Source of the DNA: Pantoea sp. 18069
GTDB lineage: Bacteria; Pseudomonadota; Gammaproteobacteria; Burkholderiales; Burkholderiaceae_C
Assembly: GCF_902706035.1 (NCBI RefSeq)
Contig: NZ_CACSJA010000040.1
Span: 1 to 44,656 of the forward strand
DNA length: 44,656 nt
Direction: 5' to 3'
A model generated the notes under the pieces. The model ran no database searches, was not told the origin of the DNA, and saw only the letters and a list, made by a program, of their open reading frames with translations. Each line of letters starts with the position of its first letter. Within the stretch, counting starts at the first letter, position 1. A program made the translations under genes and the position numbers. This document shows positions 1 to 8,332 of the stretch, piece by piece.

Positions 1-85
1 TAGGTCATCTTTTTTTTTTCAAGCAGAAGACGGCATACGGGATAGGAGTCCGTCTCGGGGGCTCGGAGATGTGTATAAGAGACAG
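1..85. other. Illumina Nextera adapter, not genomic
   Basis: A P7 flow-cell primer sequence begins at 20 (CAAGCAGAAGACGGCATACG), followed by an 8-base index at 44-51 (AGGAGTCC, which I recall as Nextera N705), the read-2 Nextera sequence, and the 19-base Tn5 mosaic end at 67-85 (AGATGTGTATAAGAGACAG). Two bases differ from the standard adapter. Translations of this stretch give the peptides known from adapter contamination, such as MCIRDR and IHISEP. Bases 1-19 are a T-rich lead-in with no recognisable origin. Confidence 0.98.
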
Positions 86-1036
86 GGTAAAGCCCCCGCC
101 CACCCCTTCGAGCAGCAGGTTCTGTCCGGGCAAGATCTGCCCCGAGCGCACGCCATGGTCGAGCGCCAGCGGAATCGACGCCGCCGACGTATTGCCATGC
201 TGGTCGACGGTGACAATGACTTTGTCCATCGACAGCTTGAGCTTCTTGGCCGTGCTCTGCATGATGCGGATGTTCGCCTGGTGCGGAATCAGCCAGTCGA
301 TGTCGGCCTCGGTCATGCCGGCCTTGTCGAGCGTCGCGCGCGCAGCCTTGTCCAGCACGCCCACGGCCAGCTTGAACACGGCCTGGCCGTCCATCTTGAG
401 CACCGGGTCACCCAGGATCTTGCCGCCCGAGACGTTGCCGGGCACGCACAGGATGCCGCTGTGCTTGCCGTCGGCATGCAGGTCGCTGGCCAGGATGCCG
501 GGCTGCTCGGACGCCTCGAGCACCACCGCGCCCGCGCCGTCGCCAAACAGCACGCAGGTCGTGCGGTCGTTGAAATCGAGGATGCGGCTGAAGACTTCGG
601 CGCCTATCACCAGCGCGCACTTGGCCGAGCCGGTCTGGATCAGCGCATCGGCCACCGTGAGCGCGTAGACGAAGCCGCTGCACACTGCCTGCACGTCGAA
701 GGCCGGGCAGCCGTTGGCGCCGAGCTTGTGCTGCAGGATGGAGGCGGCCGAAGGAAAGACCATGTCGGGCGTGGAAGTTGCGACGATGATCAGGTCGACT
801 TCCTCGGGCTTGCGGCCTGCGGCCTCGAGCGCCTTGCGGGCAGCCTCCAGGCCCAGGTCGCTGCTGGTGACGTCGGGCTCGGCGAAATGCCGCGCCCGGA
901 TGCCGGTGCGCTCGACAATCCACTCGTCCGAAGTTTCAATGCCACGCGTGGCCAGATCGGCCTGCATGTCCTGGTTGGTCACACGCCGCGGAGGCAGATA
1001 ACTTCCGGTGCCGGTGATGCGGGAATAAATTCTCAT
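86..1036 (-). CDS. fabH: 3-oxoacyl-ACP synthase III FabH, C-terminus cut by the contig edge
   Basis: This enzyme starts type II fatty acid synthesis by condensing acetyl-CoA with malonyl-ACP. The thiolase-fold triad is visible: Cys119 in AVCSGF, His252 in PHQANIR and Asn282 in HGNTSAAS. The start is ATG at 1036. Real sequence ends after residue 317 (GVGGGFT), where family members need only about eight more residues. The open frame continues into the adapter (bases 5-85), so the apparent 343-residue protein has an artificial tail. It lies 12 bases downstream of plsX on the same strand, the usual plsX-fabH order, and is probably co-transcribed. Confidence 0.97.
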
Positions 1037-1048
1037 CTGTTTTTAAGC

Positions 1049-2095
1049 TCAAGACGCCGACACTGCCGGAACCGGAGTGGCTGGCACTGCGTCCAGCAAG
1101 GGGGCCGCACGGGCAATCCGGGACTGAACGCGGTCGAGCAAGTTATTGCAGGCCGCATCATACGCCCGGGTCAATGCGTACTCGAAAGCAATCGCATCCG
1201 CCGATCCATGGCTCTTGAACACCAGGCCGCGCAGGCCCAGCAGCGCGGCGCCGTTGTAGCGGCGGTGGTCCATGCGCTTCATCAGCGCCGACAGCACCGG
1301 GTAGGCGACGACGGCCGCGAGCTTGGTCAGGATGTTGCGCTTGAACTCCTGCTTGAGTCCGTTGCTGATCATCGAGGCCACGCCTTCGCTGGTCTTGAGC
1401 GCGACGTTGCCCACGAAACCGTCGCAGACCACGATGTCCACCGTGCCCTTGAAGATGTCGTTGCCTTCGACGTTGCCGAAGAAATTGATTTCACCCGCCT
1501 GGCCGGCCTTGCGCAGCAGCTCGCCGCTGCGCTTGATGATATCGCTGCCCTTGATGGCTTCCTCGCCGATATTGAGCAGGCCGACCGAGGCCTTGGAGTT
1601 CTCTTCCAGCGCCGAGACCAGGGCCGTTCCCATGAAGGCGAATTGCAGCAGATGCTCTGCCGTGCAGTCGACGTTCGCGCCCAGGTCGAGCACCGTGGTC
1701 GCGCGGCCCTGGGCGTTGGGCAGTTGCGCGGCAATCGCCGGGCGGTCTATGCCTTCGAGGGTCTTGAGCACATAGCGCGCGATGGCCATCAGCGCACCGG
1801 TATTGCCGGCCGAGACGGCAGCCGCGGCGGCGCCGGACTTGACCTGCTCGATGGCTACACGCATGGAAGAGTCTTTTTTGCGCCGCAGCGCGACCTCGAC
1901 GGGGTCATCCATGCCAACGACTTCGGACGCCGGCACCAGGGTGACACGCTCATGCCGGAAAGCTTCCAGGCTGTCGGGCTTGCCGACCAGCAGCAGATGC
2001 GCCGTCGGATGTTTGTCGAGAAACTGACGGCACGCCGCGAGCGTGACGCGGGGGCCGTGATCGCCCCCCATGCAGTCAACAGCCAGTGTGATCAT
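1049..2095 (-). CDS. plsX: Phosphate acyltransferase PlsX
   Basis: PlsX makes acyl-phosphate from acyl-ACP, the acyl donor for PlsY in phospholipid synthesis. The 348-residue protein opens with the family signature LAVDCMGGDHGP (residues 4-15) and contains the conserved segments VSAGNTGALMA, DLGANVDC, GNVEGNDIFKGTVDIVVCDGFVGN and NGAALLGL. Length fits the family. The start is ATG at 2095. It follows rpmF by 112 bases, which hold a strong hairpin (2141-2188), so read-through from the ribosomal protein promoter may be attenuated. fabH follows closely. Confidence 0.97.
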   Translation of the reverse strand: MITLAVDCMGGDHGPRVTLAACRQFLDKHPTAHLLLVGKPDSLEAFRHERVTLVPASEVVGMDDPVEVALRRKKDSSMRVAIEQVKSGAAAAAVSAGNTGALMAIARYVLKTLEGIDRPAIAAQLPNAQGRATTVLDLGANVDCTAEHLLQFAFMGTALVSALEENSKASVGLLNIGEEAIKGSDIIKRSGELLRKAGQAGEINFFGNVEGNDIFKGTVDIVVCDGFVGNVALKTSEGVASMISNGLKQEFKRNILTKLAAVVAYPVLSALMKRMDHRRYNGAALLGLRGLVFKSHGSADAIAFEYALTRAYDAACNNLLDRVQSRIARAAPLLDAVPATPVPAVSAS

Positions 2096-2140
2096 GGGCG
2101 ACTTGCGGACCTGCGATGAGGTCTCAAAGAAAAAATCATG

Positions 2141-2188
2141 CGTTCAAAAACACAAAGGCCCGCGCTACTTTTTTTGTAGCCGCGGGCC
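2141..2188 (-). terminator. Hairpin with T-rich tail between rpmF and plsX
   Basis: The arms at 2157-2168 and 2176-2188 pair over 12 base pairs with one unpaired C (2180), around a loop of seven T on the plus strand. Read on the minus strand, the hairpin is followed by a T-rich run (complement of 2141-2156). That is the layout of an intrinsic terminator, placed to stop or attenuate transcription after rpmF and before plsX-fabH. Confidence 0.7.
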
Positions 2189-2207
2189 CTGTGGGAGCGG
2201 TCGAAGA

Positions 2208-2390
2208 TCAGGCTTCAGACTTGTTCTTCAGCACCTGACGGCCGCGGTAGACACCGGTGGGGCTGATGTGGTGACGCAGGTGGGTTTCACCGGTCGTCGG
2301 CTCGACAGCGATGCCGGGCACGTTCAGAGCATTGTGCGAACGGTGCATGCCGCGCTTGGAGGGAGATTTTTTGTTTTGCTGAACAGCCAT
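2208..2390 (-). CDS. rpmF: 50S ribosomal protein L32
   Basis: This 60-residue large-subunit protein starts MAVQQNKKSPSKRGMHRSHN, the typical L32 N-terminus. The start is the ATG at 2390 rather than the upstream in-frame Met at 2489, because the family begins MAVQQNK. An AGGAG-like ribosome-binding site lies just upstream. It contains none of the four cysteines of the zinc-binding form, so it is the zinc-independent type. The order yceD-rpmF-plsX-fabH is conserved in proteobacteria. Confidence 0.98.
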   Translation of the reverse strand: MAVQQNKKSPSKRGMHRSHNALNVPGIAVEPTTGETHLRHHISPTGVYRGRQVLKNKSEA

Positions 2391-2472
2391 GATGGCTCCT
2401 GAGTCTTGAAGGGGTTGGTAAAAAACGCGATCAGCCCATTGAAGACACGAGGGGATTCGCGAGAAGCCTAAG

Positions 2473-2502
2473 AGTATAACGCAAACCACATGGAATGGGT
2501 AA
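2473..2502 (-). promoter_or_regulatory. Candidate sigma-70 promoter of rpmF
   Basis: On the minus strand a TATACT -10 box (2473-2478) lies 18 bases downstream of TTACCC (2497-2502), a weak -35 box. It sits about 85 bases upstream of the rpmF start, inside the yceD-rpmF gap. A separate promoter would explain strong rpmF expression, though yceD and rpmF may also be co-transcribed. Confidence 0.45.
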
Positions 2503-2504
2503 TA

Positions 2505-2558
2505 CCCCTGAGCGGCTTCGCCGCGGGCCGGCCCTTGGCCTGCTGCCCCCCTGTGTCG
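2505..2558 (-). repeat. Degenerate copy of the GAA-loop hairpin repeat
   Basis: Read on the minus strand, it has a 5-bp stem GCGGC-GAA-GCCGC (2512-2524) followed by TCAGGGG, matching the layout of the repeats at 9391-9488 and 22201-22298 but with a different stem sequence. The upstream part is diverged. It lies between yceD and rpmF. Confidence 0.55.
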
Positions 2559-2584
2559 TGCACGGGCTGGTACGTGTGTCTGGA

Positions 2585-3136
2585 TTACGGTTTCGACTTG
2601 GAAATGCGCAGGCCCGAAAGCGCCGCAAAAGGATTGGGCTTTTCGCTGTTGGCCTGCTCGAAATCCTCATCGCTCGAAGCCAGCGGAACGGCTTCGGGAC
2701 AGACATCATGCAACGGAACCACGGGCAGCTCCATCAGCAGCTCGTCCTCGAGCAGCTCGAGCAGCTGGAATTCCTTGCTCAATGCGAGCAGATCCTCTTC
2801 GCTTTCATCGTCGAGCGCTTCGGCCGTGGCTTCATCGGCGACGAAGCGGAAAGACCGCTCCACGTCGAGGGCGATAGGGGCCAGCGTGAGGCAGCGCTGG
2901 CAGATCATCGGCAGGTCCATCTCGCCTTGCAGATGCAGCCACACCTGGGGCTCGGCGCCGGTTTCGGCGCGCAGCTCGCCCTGGGCAGCCCAGCGTACAT
3001 AAACACCATCGTGCGGGCCCTGGGCTTCGAGCGCCAGGCGGTTGAATTGCGAGAGCGGGTCCTGGCCTTCGATGTGCGCCTGCGCTTGCGCAAACGCCTT
3101 GACATCGAGTCGCTGCGGGGAAAATTCCTTGGTCAT
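2585..3136 (-). CDS. yceD: YceD family protein (DUF177), 23S rRNA accumulation
   Basis: This is a 183-residue member of the YceD/DUF177 family, implicated in 23S rRNA accumulation in E. coli and plant plastids. The family core MICQRCL (about residues 78-84) carries the conserved C-x2-C pair, and an acidic stretch follows (DDESEEDLLALS). I chose the ATG at 3136 (MTKEFSPQRLD); the open frame runs on upstream, but that part overlaps the divergent maf gene and is low-quality Arg/Ala-rich translation. Its start lies 26 bases from the maf start, so the two divergent promoters must overlap coding sequence. Confidence 0.93.
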   Translation of the reverse strand: MTKEFSPQRLDVKAFAQAQAHIEGQDPLSQFNRLALEAQGPHDGVYVRWAAQGELRAETGAEPQVWLHLQGEMDLPMICQRCLTLAPIALDVERSFRFVADEATAEALDDESEEDLLALSKEFQLLELLEDELLMELPVVPLHDVCPEAVPLASSDEDFEQANSEKPNPFAALSGLRISKSKP

Positions 3137-3162
3137 GGCGGCCAGTGTAAGAGAATCGGCCC

Positions 3163-3777
3163 ATGCTTGAATCCCCTGCCACTCCGAACCCCTTGCGCCA
3201 GCGTCCCTTGATTCTGGGCTCGACCTCGCGCTACCGCCGCGAGCTGCTCTCCCGCCTGGGCCTGCCGTTCGAGACCGCCTCGCCCGAAGTCGACGAAACG
3301 CCGGCCCCGGGCGAAGCCCCGCGCGCGCTTGCGCTGCGACTGGCGCTGGCCAAGGCCCGCGCCGTGGCCGCGCTGCACCCCGAAGCCATCGTGATCGGCT
3401 CCGACCAGGTCGCCGACCTCGCGGGCCAGCCACTGGGCAAGCCGCTGACCCACGAGCGCGCCGTGCGCCAGCTCCAGGCCATGCGCGGCCAGACGGTGCT
3501 GTTCGAAACTGCCGTGAGCGTGGTCTGCGAGGCCAGCGGCTTCGCGCAGACCAAACTCGCCACCGTGGAAGTGCAGTTCCGCGACCTGAGCGACGACGAG
3601 ATCGAGCGCTACCTGCGCGCCGAACAGCCCTACGACTGCGCGGGCAGCGCCAAAAGCGAAGGCCTGGGAATCAGCCTGCTCACGCACATTCTCAACGACG
3701 ACCCGACGGCGCTGATCGGCCTGCCGCTGATACGCACCACCGAGCTGCTGCGCGCCGCAGGAGTGCAACTGCCATGA
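3163..3777 (+). CDS. maf: Maf-family nucleoside triphosphate pyrophosphatase (YceF type)
   Basis: Maf/YceF proteins hydrolyse non-canonical nucleotides such as m7GTP to monophosphates. The 204-residue protein has the N-terminal LILGSTSRYRRELL signature, SPEVDE (residues 40-45), the metal-site motif VIGSDQVADL, and a C-terminal YDCAGSAKSEGLGI. The YceF assignment rests on the neighbours yceD and rpmF, as in E. coli, where it lies beside the same genes. It overlaps the next gene by four bases (ATGA), which indicates translational coupling. Confidence 0.94.
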   Translation: MLESPATPNPLRQRPLILGSTSRYRRELLSRLGLPFETASPEVDETPAPGEAPRALALRLALAKARAVAALHPEAIVIGSDQVADLAGQPLGKPLTHERAVRQLQAMRGQTVLFETAVSVVCEASGFAQTKLATVEVQFRDLSDDEIERYLRAEQPYDCAGSAKSEGLGISLLTHILNDDPTALIGLPLIRTTELLRAAGVQLP

Positions 3778-4562
3778 GCGCCTCCTCCCCCACCGCCCGC
3801 GGCACGCTGTACCTCGTTCCCGCCCCGCTGGACTTCGGCTGCGACAGCCAGGCCCCGCTGACCGACGTGCTGCCCGAAGCCACGCTGCGCCGCGCCGCCG
3901 GCCTCACGCACTGGATCTGCGAGAACGCTAAGAGCACGCGCGGCTATCTGAACCGCATCGCCCCGCTCTTCCCGCTCGCGGCGACGATACAGGCGCAGTC
4001 CATCGTCGAGCTGCCGCGCGAAGCGCACAAGAAAGGCGACCATGGCGACAAGGGCAGCGCGGTGTTCGACGCCAAGCAGCTGCTCGCGCCCGCGCTGCAG
4101 GGCCACGACATCGGCCTGGTCAGCGAGGCCGGCATGCCGGCCATCGCCGACCCGGGCAGCTCCATCGTGCGCGCCGCCCATGACCTGGGCCTGGCGGTGG
4201 CTCCGCTGGTCGGCCCGGTGTCGCTGCTGCTGACGCTGGCCGCGAGCGGCCTCAACGGACAGAACTTCGCTTTCGTCGGCTACCTGCCCCAGGACAGCGC
4301 CGCGCGCAGCCAGCGCATACGCGAACTCGAAGCACTGGCGCTGCGCCAGGGCCAGACCCAGCTGTTCATCGAAACGCCCTACCGCAACCCCGCACTGTGG
4401 CAGGCGCTGCTGCAGACGCTGCAGCCCAACAGCCGCCTGGCGCTGGCCGCGGGCCTGACGCTGGCCACGGCACGCATAGAAAGCCGGCTGGTGCGCGACT
4501 GGAAACAGCTGCCCGTGCCGGCCGACAACCGCACGCCCGTGGTGTTCGCGCTGGGGCGCTGA
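3774..4562 (+). CDS. RsmI-like SAM-dependent methyltransferase
   Basis: This 262-residue protein belongs to the tetrapyrrole-methylase fold (RsmI branch, 16S rRNA ribose methylation). The RsmI motif is present as SEAGMPAIADPG (about residues 116-127), followed by GPVSLLLTLAASGL and FIETPYRN, all typical of the family. RsmI itself usually begins with a G-x-LYVV strand; here it is GTLYLVPAPL. The start overlaps the maf stop by four bases. Whether the substrate is the rRNA site of E. coli RsmI cannot be told from sequence, because many beta-proteobacteria carry this short paralogue in addition to true rsmI. Confidence 0.85.
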   Translation: MSASSPTARGTLYLVPAPLDFGCDSQAPLTDVLPEATLRRAAGLTHWICENAKSTRGYLNRIAPLFPLAATIQAQSIVELPREAHKKGDHGDKGSAVFDAKQLLAPALQGHDIGLVSEAGMPAIADPGSSIVRAAHDLGLAVAPLVGPVSLLLTLAASGLNGQNFAFVGYLPQDSAARSQRIRELEALALRQGQTQLFIETPYRNPALWQALLQTLQPNSRLALAAGLTLATARIESRLVRDWKQLPVPADNRTPVVFALGR

Positions 4563-4681
4563 AGCGCGCGCCGCCAAGCCATACCGCTACCATTGCGCGC
4601 GGCCGCAAGGCGTTTACGCCAGGCCACCGGGCTTTTGCGCCGGCTCGCGCCCGGCCCACCCCCCCTGTTGATGGAGACTTC

Positions 4682-5440
4682 ATGGACACCGGCACCTGGT
4701 TCATCCAACGCAATGCCTGGCAGGTCATGGCCCTGGGACTGGTGTTTTTCGGCGGCCTGTATTGCCTGGGCGGCTGGGGCATGTCGGCGCTGACACGCAC
4801 GCTGGCCCGGCTTGGCATCGGCCGGCCGCTCGATACCCGCGCGCTCAAGCCGGACCAGTTGCGGCGCGAATGGCGCCAGTCGTTTCACTCGGTGCTGGTG
4901 TTCGGCCTGGGAATGATCGTGCCCTGGGGCTTTTTGCAGCTGGGCTGGGCGCATCTCACGCCCAGCGCCAGCGCCGGGCGCATTGCGCTCGAGATCGTTG
5001 CGCTGCTAATCTGGAACGACGTGCACTTCTGGATCAACCACCGCCTGCTGCATACCCGGGCGCTGGTGCGCTTTCATGGCGACCACCACCGCTCCGTGGT
5101 CACCACGCCCTGGTCGACCTACAGCTTTCACCCGGTCGAAGCCATGATGCTGGGCAACATCATCCTGCTGCCCATGCTGGTGCATGATTTCTCCTTCTGG
5201 TCGCTGGCCAGCGTGCCGGTGCTGAGCCTGCTGCTCAACGTGATCGGCCACGCCAACTACGATTTCTTTCCGCGCGTGGGCGACAGCCACCCGCTGGCCG
5301 CGAGCCGGCGCCACCACCTGCACCATGCGCGCCCGGCCGGCAACTACGGCTTTGCGCTGGCGTTCATGGACCGGATCATGCGCACCCAGGTCAAGACTGC
5401 GCCTGCCCCGGCATCTCAGGCCTCTCACCGCGCGCACTGA
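4682..5440 (+). CDS. Sterol desaturase / fatty acid hydroxylase family protein
   Basis: This is a 252-residue integral membrane diiron oxygenase of the fatty-acid hydroxylase superfamily. Hydrophobic segments occur at about residues 15-36, 70-90, 100-112 and 155-190. The histidine clusters of the family are intact: H115-x4-H120-x3-H124, H132-x2-HH (135-136), H150, H190 and H211-H-x-HH (to 215). It starts with ATG at 4682 and is the first gene of a four-gene cassette; the next gene starts on the base after its stop. It probably hydroxylates or desaturates an acyl chain, with the substrate unknown. It sits in what looks like an insertion between the maf/methyltransferase pair and sppA. Confidence 0.85.
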   Translation: MDTGTWFIQRNAWQVMALGLVFFGGLYCLGGWGMSALTRTLARLGIGRPLDTRALKPDQLRREWRQSFHSVLVFGLGMIVPWGFLQLGWAHLTPSASAGRIALEIVALLIWNDVHFWINHRLLHTRALVRFHGDHHRSVVTTPWSTYSFHPVEAMMLGNIILLPMLVHDFSFWSLASVPVLSLLLNVIGHANYDFFPRVGDSHPLAASRRHHLHHARPAGNYGFALAFMDRIMRTQVKTAPAPASQASHRAH

Positions 5441-6373
5441 ATGCGGTCACGCGCAAGCCACCCCCGGCTCCCCCGCCTGCGCCACTGGCGTGACTGGCAA
5501 TCGGTCGCCTACCTGCTCGGGCTGCCCCTTGTCGTCTGCTGGCAATGGACACATGGTTTGCATTGGCTGCTTTACGGCATCACCTTGTTCCTGACGCTGG
5601 GCACGGGCGTGATTCACCACAACCACACGCACCAGCGCATGTGGCATGGCCGCTGGGCCAACCGCTGCACCGACTACGGGCTCACACTGCTGCAAGGCCA
5701 CCCGACCTTCGTGTTCTGGCCCGCGCATGTGGCCAACCACCACCGCTTTCGCCACGGGCCGCGCGACATCGCGCGCACCTACCGGCCGGAATTTGGCGGC
5801 GACACCAACCACCTCTGGGGCTATGTGCTCCATCCGCTGCAGGCCGCCTGGGTGCTCTACCCGCTGTTCCTGCGCTGGCTGGGCCGGCTGCGCCTACACT
5901 CGCCCGGCGCGTTTCGCTACTGCCTGGGCCAGTACGCGCTGTGGCTGGGCAGCTGGGCGTTCTTTCTCGCGCTCGACTGGCAAAAAGCGCTGATCTTCAT
6001 CATCGTGCCGCAACTGCACGGCCTGCACTGGCTGCTGGCCACCAACTACCTGCAGCATGCGCATGCCGATGGCCGGCCATTGACCCGCGCGCAGCGCATG
6101 ATGCCCGGCACGCCGCTGAACTACGCGCGCAATTTCGAAGGCTGGGTCAACCCGCTGCTGTTCAATATCGGCCTGCACACGGCCCACCATGAGCATCCCC
6201 AGGCCCACTGGTCGCAGCTGACCCGGCTGCATGCCGACCACTACCGCGCGCGCGTCGATCCCGCCCTCAATGAAGCCGGCCTGCTGCGCTATATGGGGCG
6301 CGTGTTCGTGCTGGGCCTGGTCTGGCCCGCGGCCAGAACCCGCCCGCAGATGCCTGCCAACGCCATCCAATAA
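5441..6373 (+). CDS. Membrane fatty acid desaturase
   Basis: This is a 310-residue diiron desaturase. The three His boxes are H59-H-N-H-T-H64, H96-V-A-N-H-H101 and H246-T-A-H-H-E-H252, with an extra H206/H208 pair before the last box. Hydrophobic helices lie at about residues 22-35, 40-58, 132-148, 163-178 and 184-200. It begins immediately after the stop codon of the preceding hydroxylase gene, so the two are almost certainly translated together. It introduces a double bond, or an acetylenic or hydroxyl group, into an acyl chain. No acyl-lipid or acyl-ACP specificity can be read from the sequence. Confidence 0.88.
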   Translation: MRSRASHPRLPRLRHWRDWQSVAYLLGLPLVVCWQWTHGLHWLLYGITLFLTLGTGVIHHNHTHQRMWHGRWANRCTDYGLTLLQGHPTFVFWPAHVANHHRFRHGPRDIARTYRPEFGGDTNHLWGYVLHPLQAAWVLYPLFLRWLGRLRLHSPGAFRYCLGQYALWLGSWAFFLALDWQKALIFIIVPQLHGLHWLLATNYLQHAHADGRPLTRAQRMMPGTPLNYARNFEGWVNPLLFNIGLHTAHHEHPQAHWSQLTRLHADHYRARVDPALNEAGLLRYMGRVFVLGLVWPAARTRPQMPANAIQ

Positions 6374-6390
6374 TCAACAACCAAGAATCC

Positions 6391-8322
6391 ATGCCTGTTG
6401 CCTATTCCAACGTCTATCTCCAATCCGCGGGAATGTTCCTGCCCGGCGCGCCCGTGGACAACGCCGGCATGGATGCGTTTGTCGCGCCGCTCAACCGCAT
6501 CTCCGAGCGCCTCAAGCGCCGCATCCTGGCCGAGAACGGCATCCTGAGCCGCCATTACGCAATCGACGGCAAGGGCACGACCGTGTTCAGCAATGCACAG
6601 ATGGCCGCGCGCGCGATCGAGGCGACGCTGTCCGAGGCCGGGCAATCGCTGGCCGATATCGGCTTTCTCTCGAGCGGCTCCTCGGGCGGCGATGCGCTGA
6701 TGCCGGGCTTTGCCAGCATGATCCAGGGCGAGATGGCCGCGCCGCCGATGGAAACCCTGTCGGTGCACGGCGTGTGCGCGGCGAGCGTGGGCGCGCTGCA
6801 GGCCGCGGCGATGGCCGTCGAGAGCGGCGCGCACCGCCTCGCGCTGTCGGTGGCCAGCGAAATGCCTTCGCGCCTGTTCAAGCGCTCGCGCTTCGCGGCC
6901 CAGGGCTACGACACGGATTTCGACGCCCACTTTCTGCGCTGGATGCTGTCGGACGGCGCGGGCGCGGTGCTGCTCGGCGGCCCCAAGGCCCTGGCGCAGA
7001 TCAACGGCCTGCGCCTGCAGCTCAAGTGGACCCATTTGCGCAGCTTCGCGGGCGACTACCCGGTGTGCATGCAGCTGGGCCTCACGGCCGACCGCGGCAG
7101 GAGCCACCTCGACTTTGCGGCCTGGGGCGATGCCGAAGCCGCCGGCGCGCTGTCGCTGCGCCAGGACATCCGCCTGCTGCCGCACCTGTTCGACGTCTGC
7201 ATCCACGAATACGCCGACCTGGCGCACAAGGGCTGGGTGCCCGCGCGCGGCATAGACCACTTCCTGTGCCACTACTCGTCCGAGCGTTTCATTCCCGTCG
7301 TCGATGACCTGCTGGCCAAGGCCCGGCTGTCGATTCCCCGCGAGCGCTGGTGGAGCAACCTGGCCTGGCGCGGCAATACCGGCGCGGCGTCGATCTTCAT
7401 CATGCTGTCGGAGTTCCTGCAAAAGCAGGGATCGCGCCTGAAGGCCGGCGACACCGTGCTGTGCTTCATCCCGGAATCCGGGCGCTTCACCGCAGGCTAT
7501 ATGCTGTGGGAAGCCGTGCCGGATACGCCCGCCCCCGCTGCTGCGGCCTATCCACGCCCGCCCGGGCAGGCCAGCGACCCCATCGCCAATGACGCCCTGC
7601 CCGATGTCAGCACCATTGCGCCGCCGCACGACCCGGCCGCCGCGCCCAGGACGCTCGCACCGCTGCTGACCGAGCTGGCCGGCATCTGGCAGGACTACCG
7701 ATCCAGCGTCTGGCGCACGCCGCTGCTGCAGCGCATACGCACGCGCCAGCTGCAGACGGCCGACTACGTGCGCTGGATGAGCCAGTGGATTCCCCAGGTG
7801 CGCGAAGGCAGCCTGTGGATGCGCGCCGGCGCGGCATCGCTGAGCGGCGACTACGCGGCGCTCGCCTCGCTGATCGATCTGCACGCCGGTGAAGAGCAAA
7901 ACGACTTCAAGATACTGCACAGCGACTATCTCAAGGCCGGCGGCACGCAGACCGACATCGCCCAGTTGCGCCGCAACCCCGGCGGCGAGGCGCTCAATGC
8001 CTATCTGCACAGCCTGGCGGCGACACCCAACCCGATAGGGCTGCTGGGCGCGATCTACATCATCGAAGGCACGGGCCAGCGCATCGTGCCCAGCCTGCTG
8101 CCGCTGCTGCGCGCGGCGCTCAATCTCCCGCCCGATGCGTTGCGCTTTCTCGAATACCACGGCGCCAATGACGAACACCACCTCGAGCGCTGGCTGATGG
8201 CCGTGCAGATGACCCTGGAGCTCGACACCACAGGCACGGCCCAGCAGGCCATATTGCAGTGCGCGCGCCATACGGCGGCAATGTATCTGATGCAGTTCCA
8301 GCACGTCCTGCCCGAACAATAA
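6391..8322 (+). CDS. DarB/StlD-like ketosynthase III fused to a haem-oxygenase-like diiron domain
   Basis: A two-domain protein of 643 residues. Residues 1-378 are a type III ketosynthase with triad Cys129 (HGVCAAS), His294 (CHYSSERF) and Asn329 (RGNTGAAS). Motifs such as NAQMAARAIEA, FLRWMLSDGAGA and FIPESGRF fit the DarB/StlD branch, which condenses two acyl units towards dialkylcyclohexanedione or resorcinol products. Residues 379-420 are a Pro/Ala-rich linker. Residues 420-640 are all-helical and look like the iron-containing redox (HDO, UndA-like) fold; candidate iron ligands are H498/E501/E502, H510, E559, H590, D594/E595 and H597. It is transcribed with two membrane diiron enzymes 17 bases upstream and an unknown gene downstream. 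DarB enzymes are usually single-domain, so the fusion is unusual. The domain assignments are from pattern memory. Confidence 0.82.
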   Translation: MPVAYSNVYLQSAGMFLPGAPVDNAGMDAFVAPLNRISERLKRRILAENGILSRHYAIDGKGTTVFSNAQMAARAIEATLSEAGQSLADIGFLSSGSSGGDALMPGFASMIQGEMAAPPMETLSVHGVCAASVGALQAAAMAVESGAHRLALSVASEMPSRLFKRSRFAAQGYDTDFDAHFLRWMLSDGAGAVLLGGPKALAQINGLRLQLKWTHLRSFAGDYPVCMQLGLTADRGRSHLDFAAWGDAEAAGALSLRQDIRLLPHLFDVCIHEYADLAHKGWVPARGIDHFLCHYSSERFIPVVDDLLAKARLSIPRERWWSNLAWRGNTGAASIFIMLSEFLQKQGSRLKAGDTVLCFIPESGRFTAGYMLWEAVPDTPAPAAAAYPRPPGQASDPIANDALPDVSTIAPPHDPAAAPRTLAPLLTELAGIWQDYRSSVWRTPLLQRIRTRQLQTADYVRWMSQWIPQVREGSLWMRAGAASLSGDYAALASLIDLHAGEEQNDFKILHSDYLKAGGTQTDIAQLRRNPGGEALNAYLHSLAATPNPIGLLGAIYIIEGTGQRIVPSLLPLLRAALNLPPDALRFLEYHGANDEHHLERWLMAVQMTLELDTTGTAQQAILQCARHTAAMYLMQFQHVLPEQ

Positions 8323-8332
8323 GGAAGCGCTG

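Noticed and set aside
71..2119. A 682-codon plus-strand frame beginning in the adapter
   Set aside because: It starts with the adapter peptide MYKRQ and is antisense to fabH and plsX, which have intact active sites.
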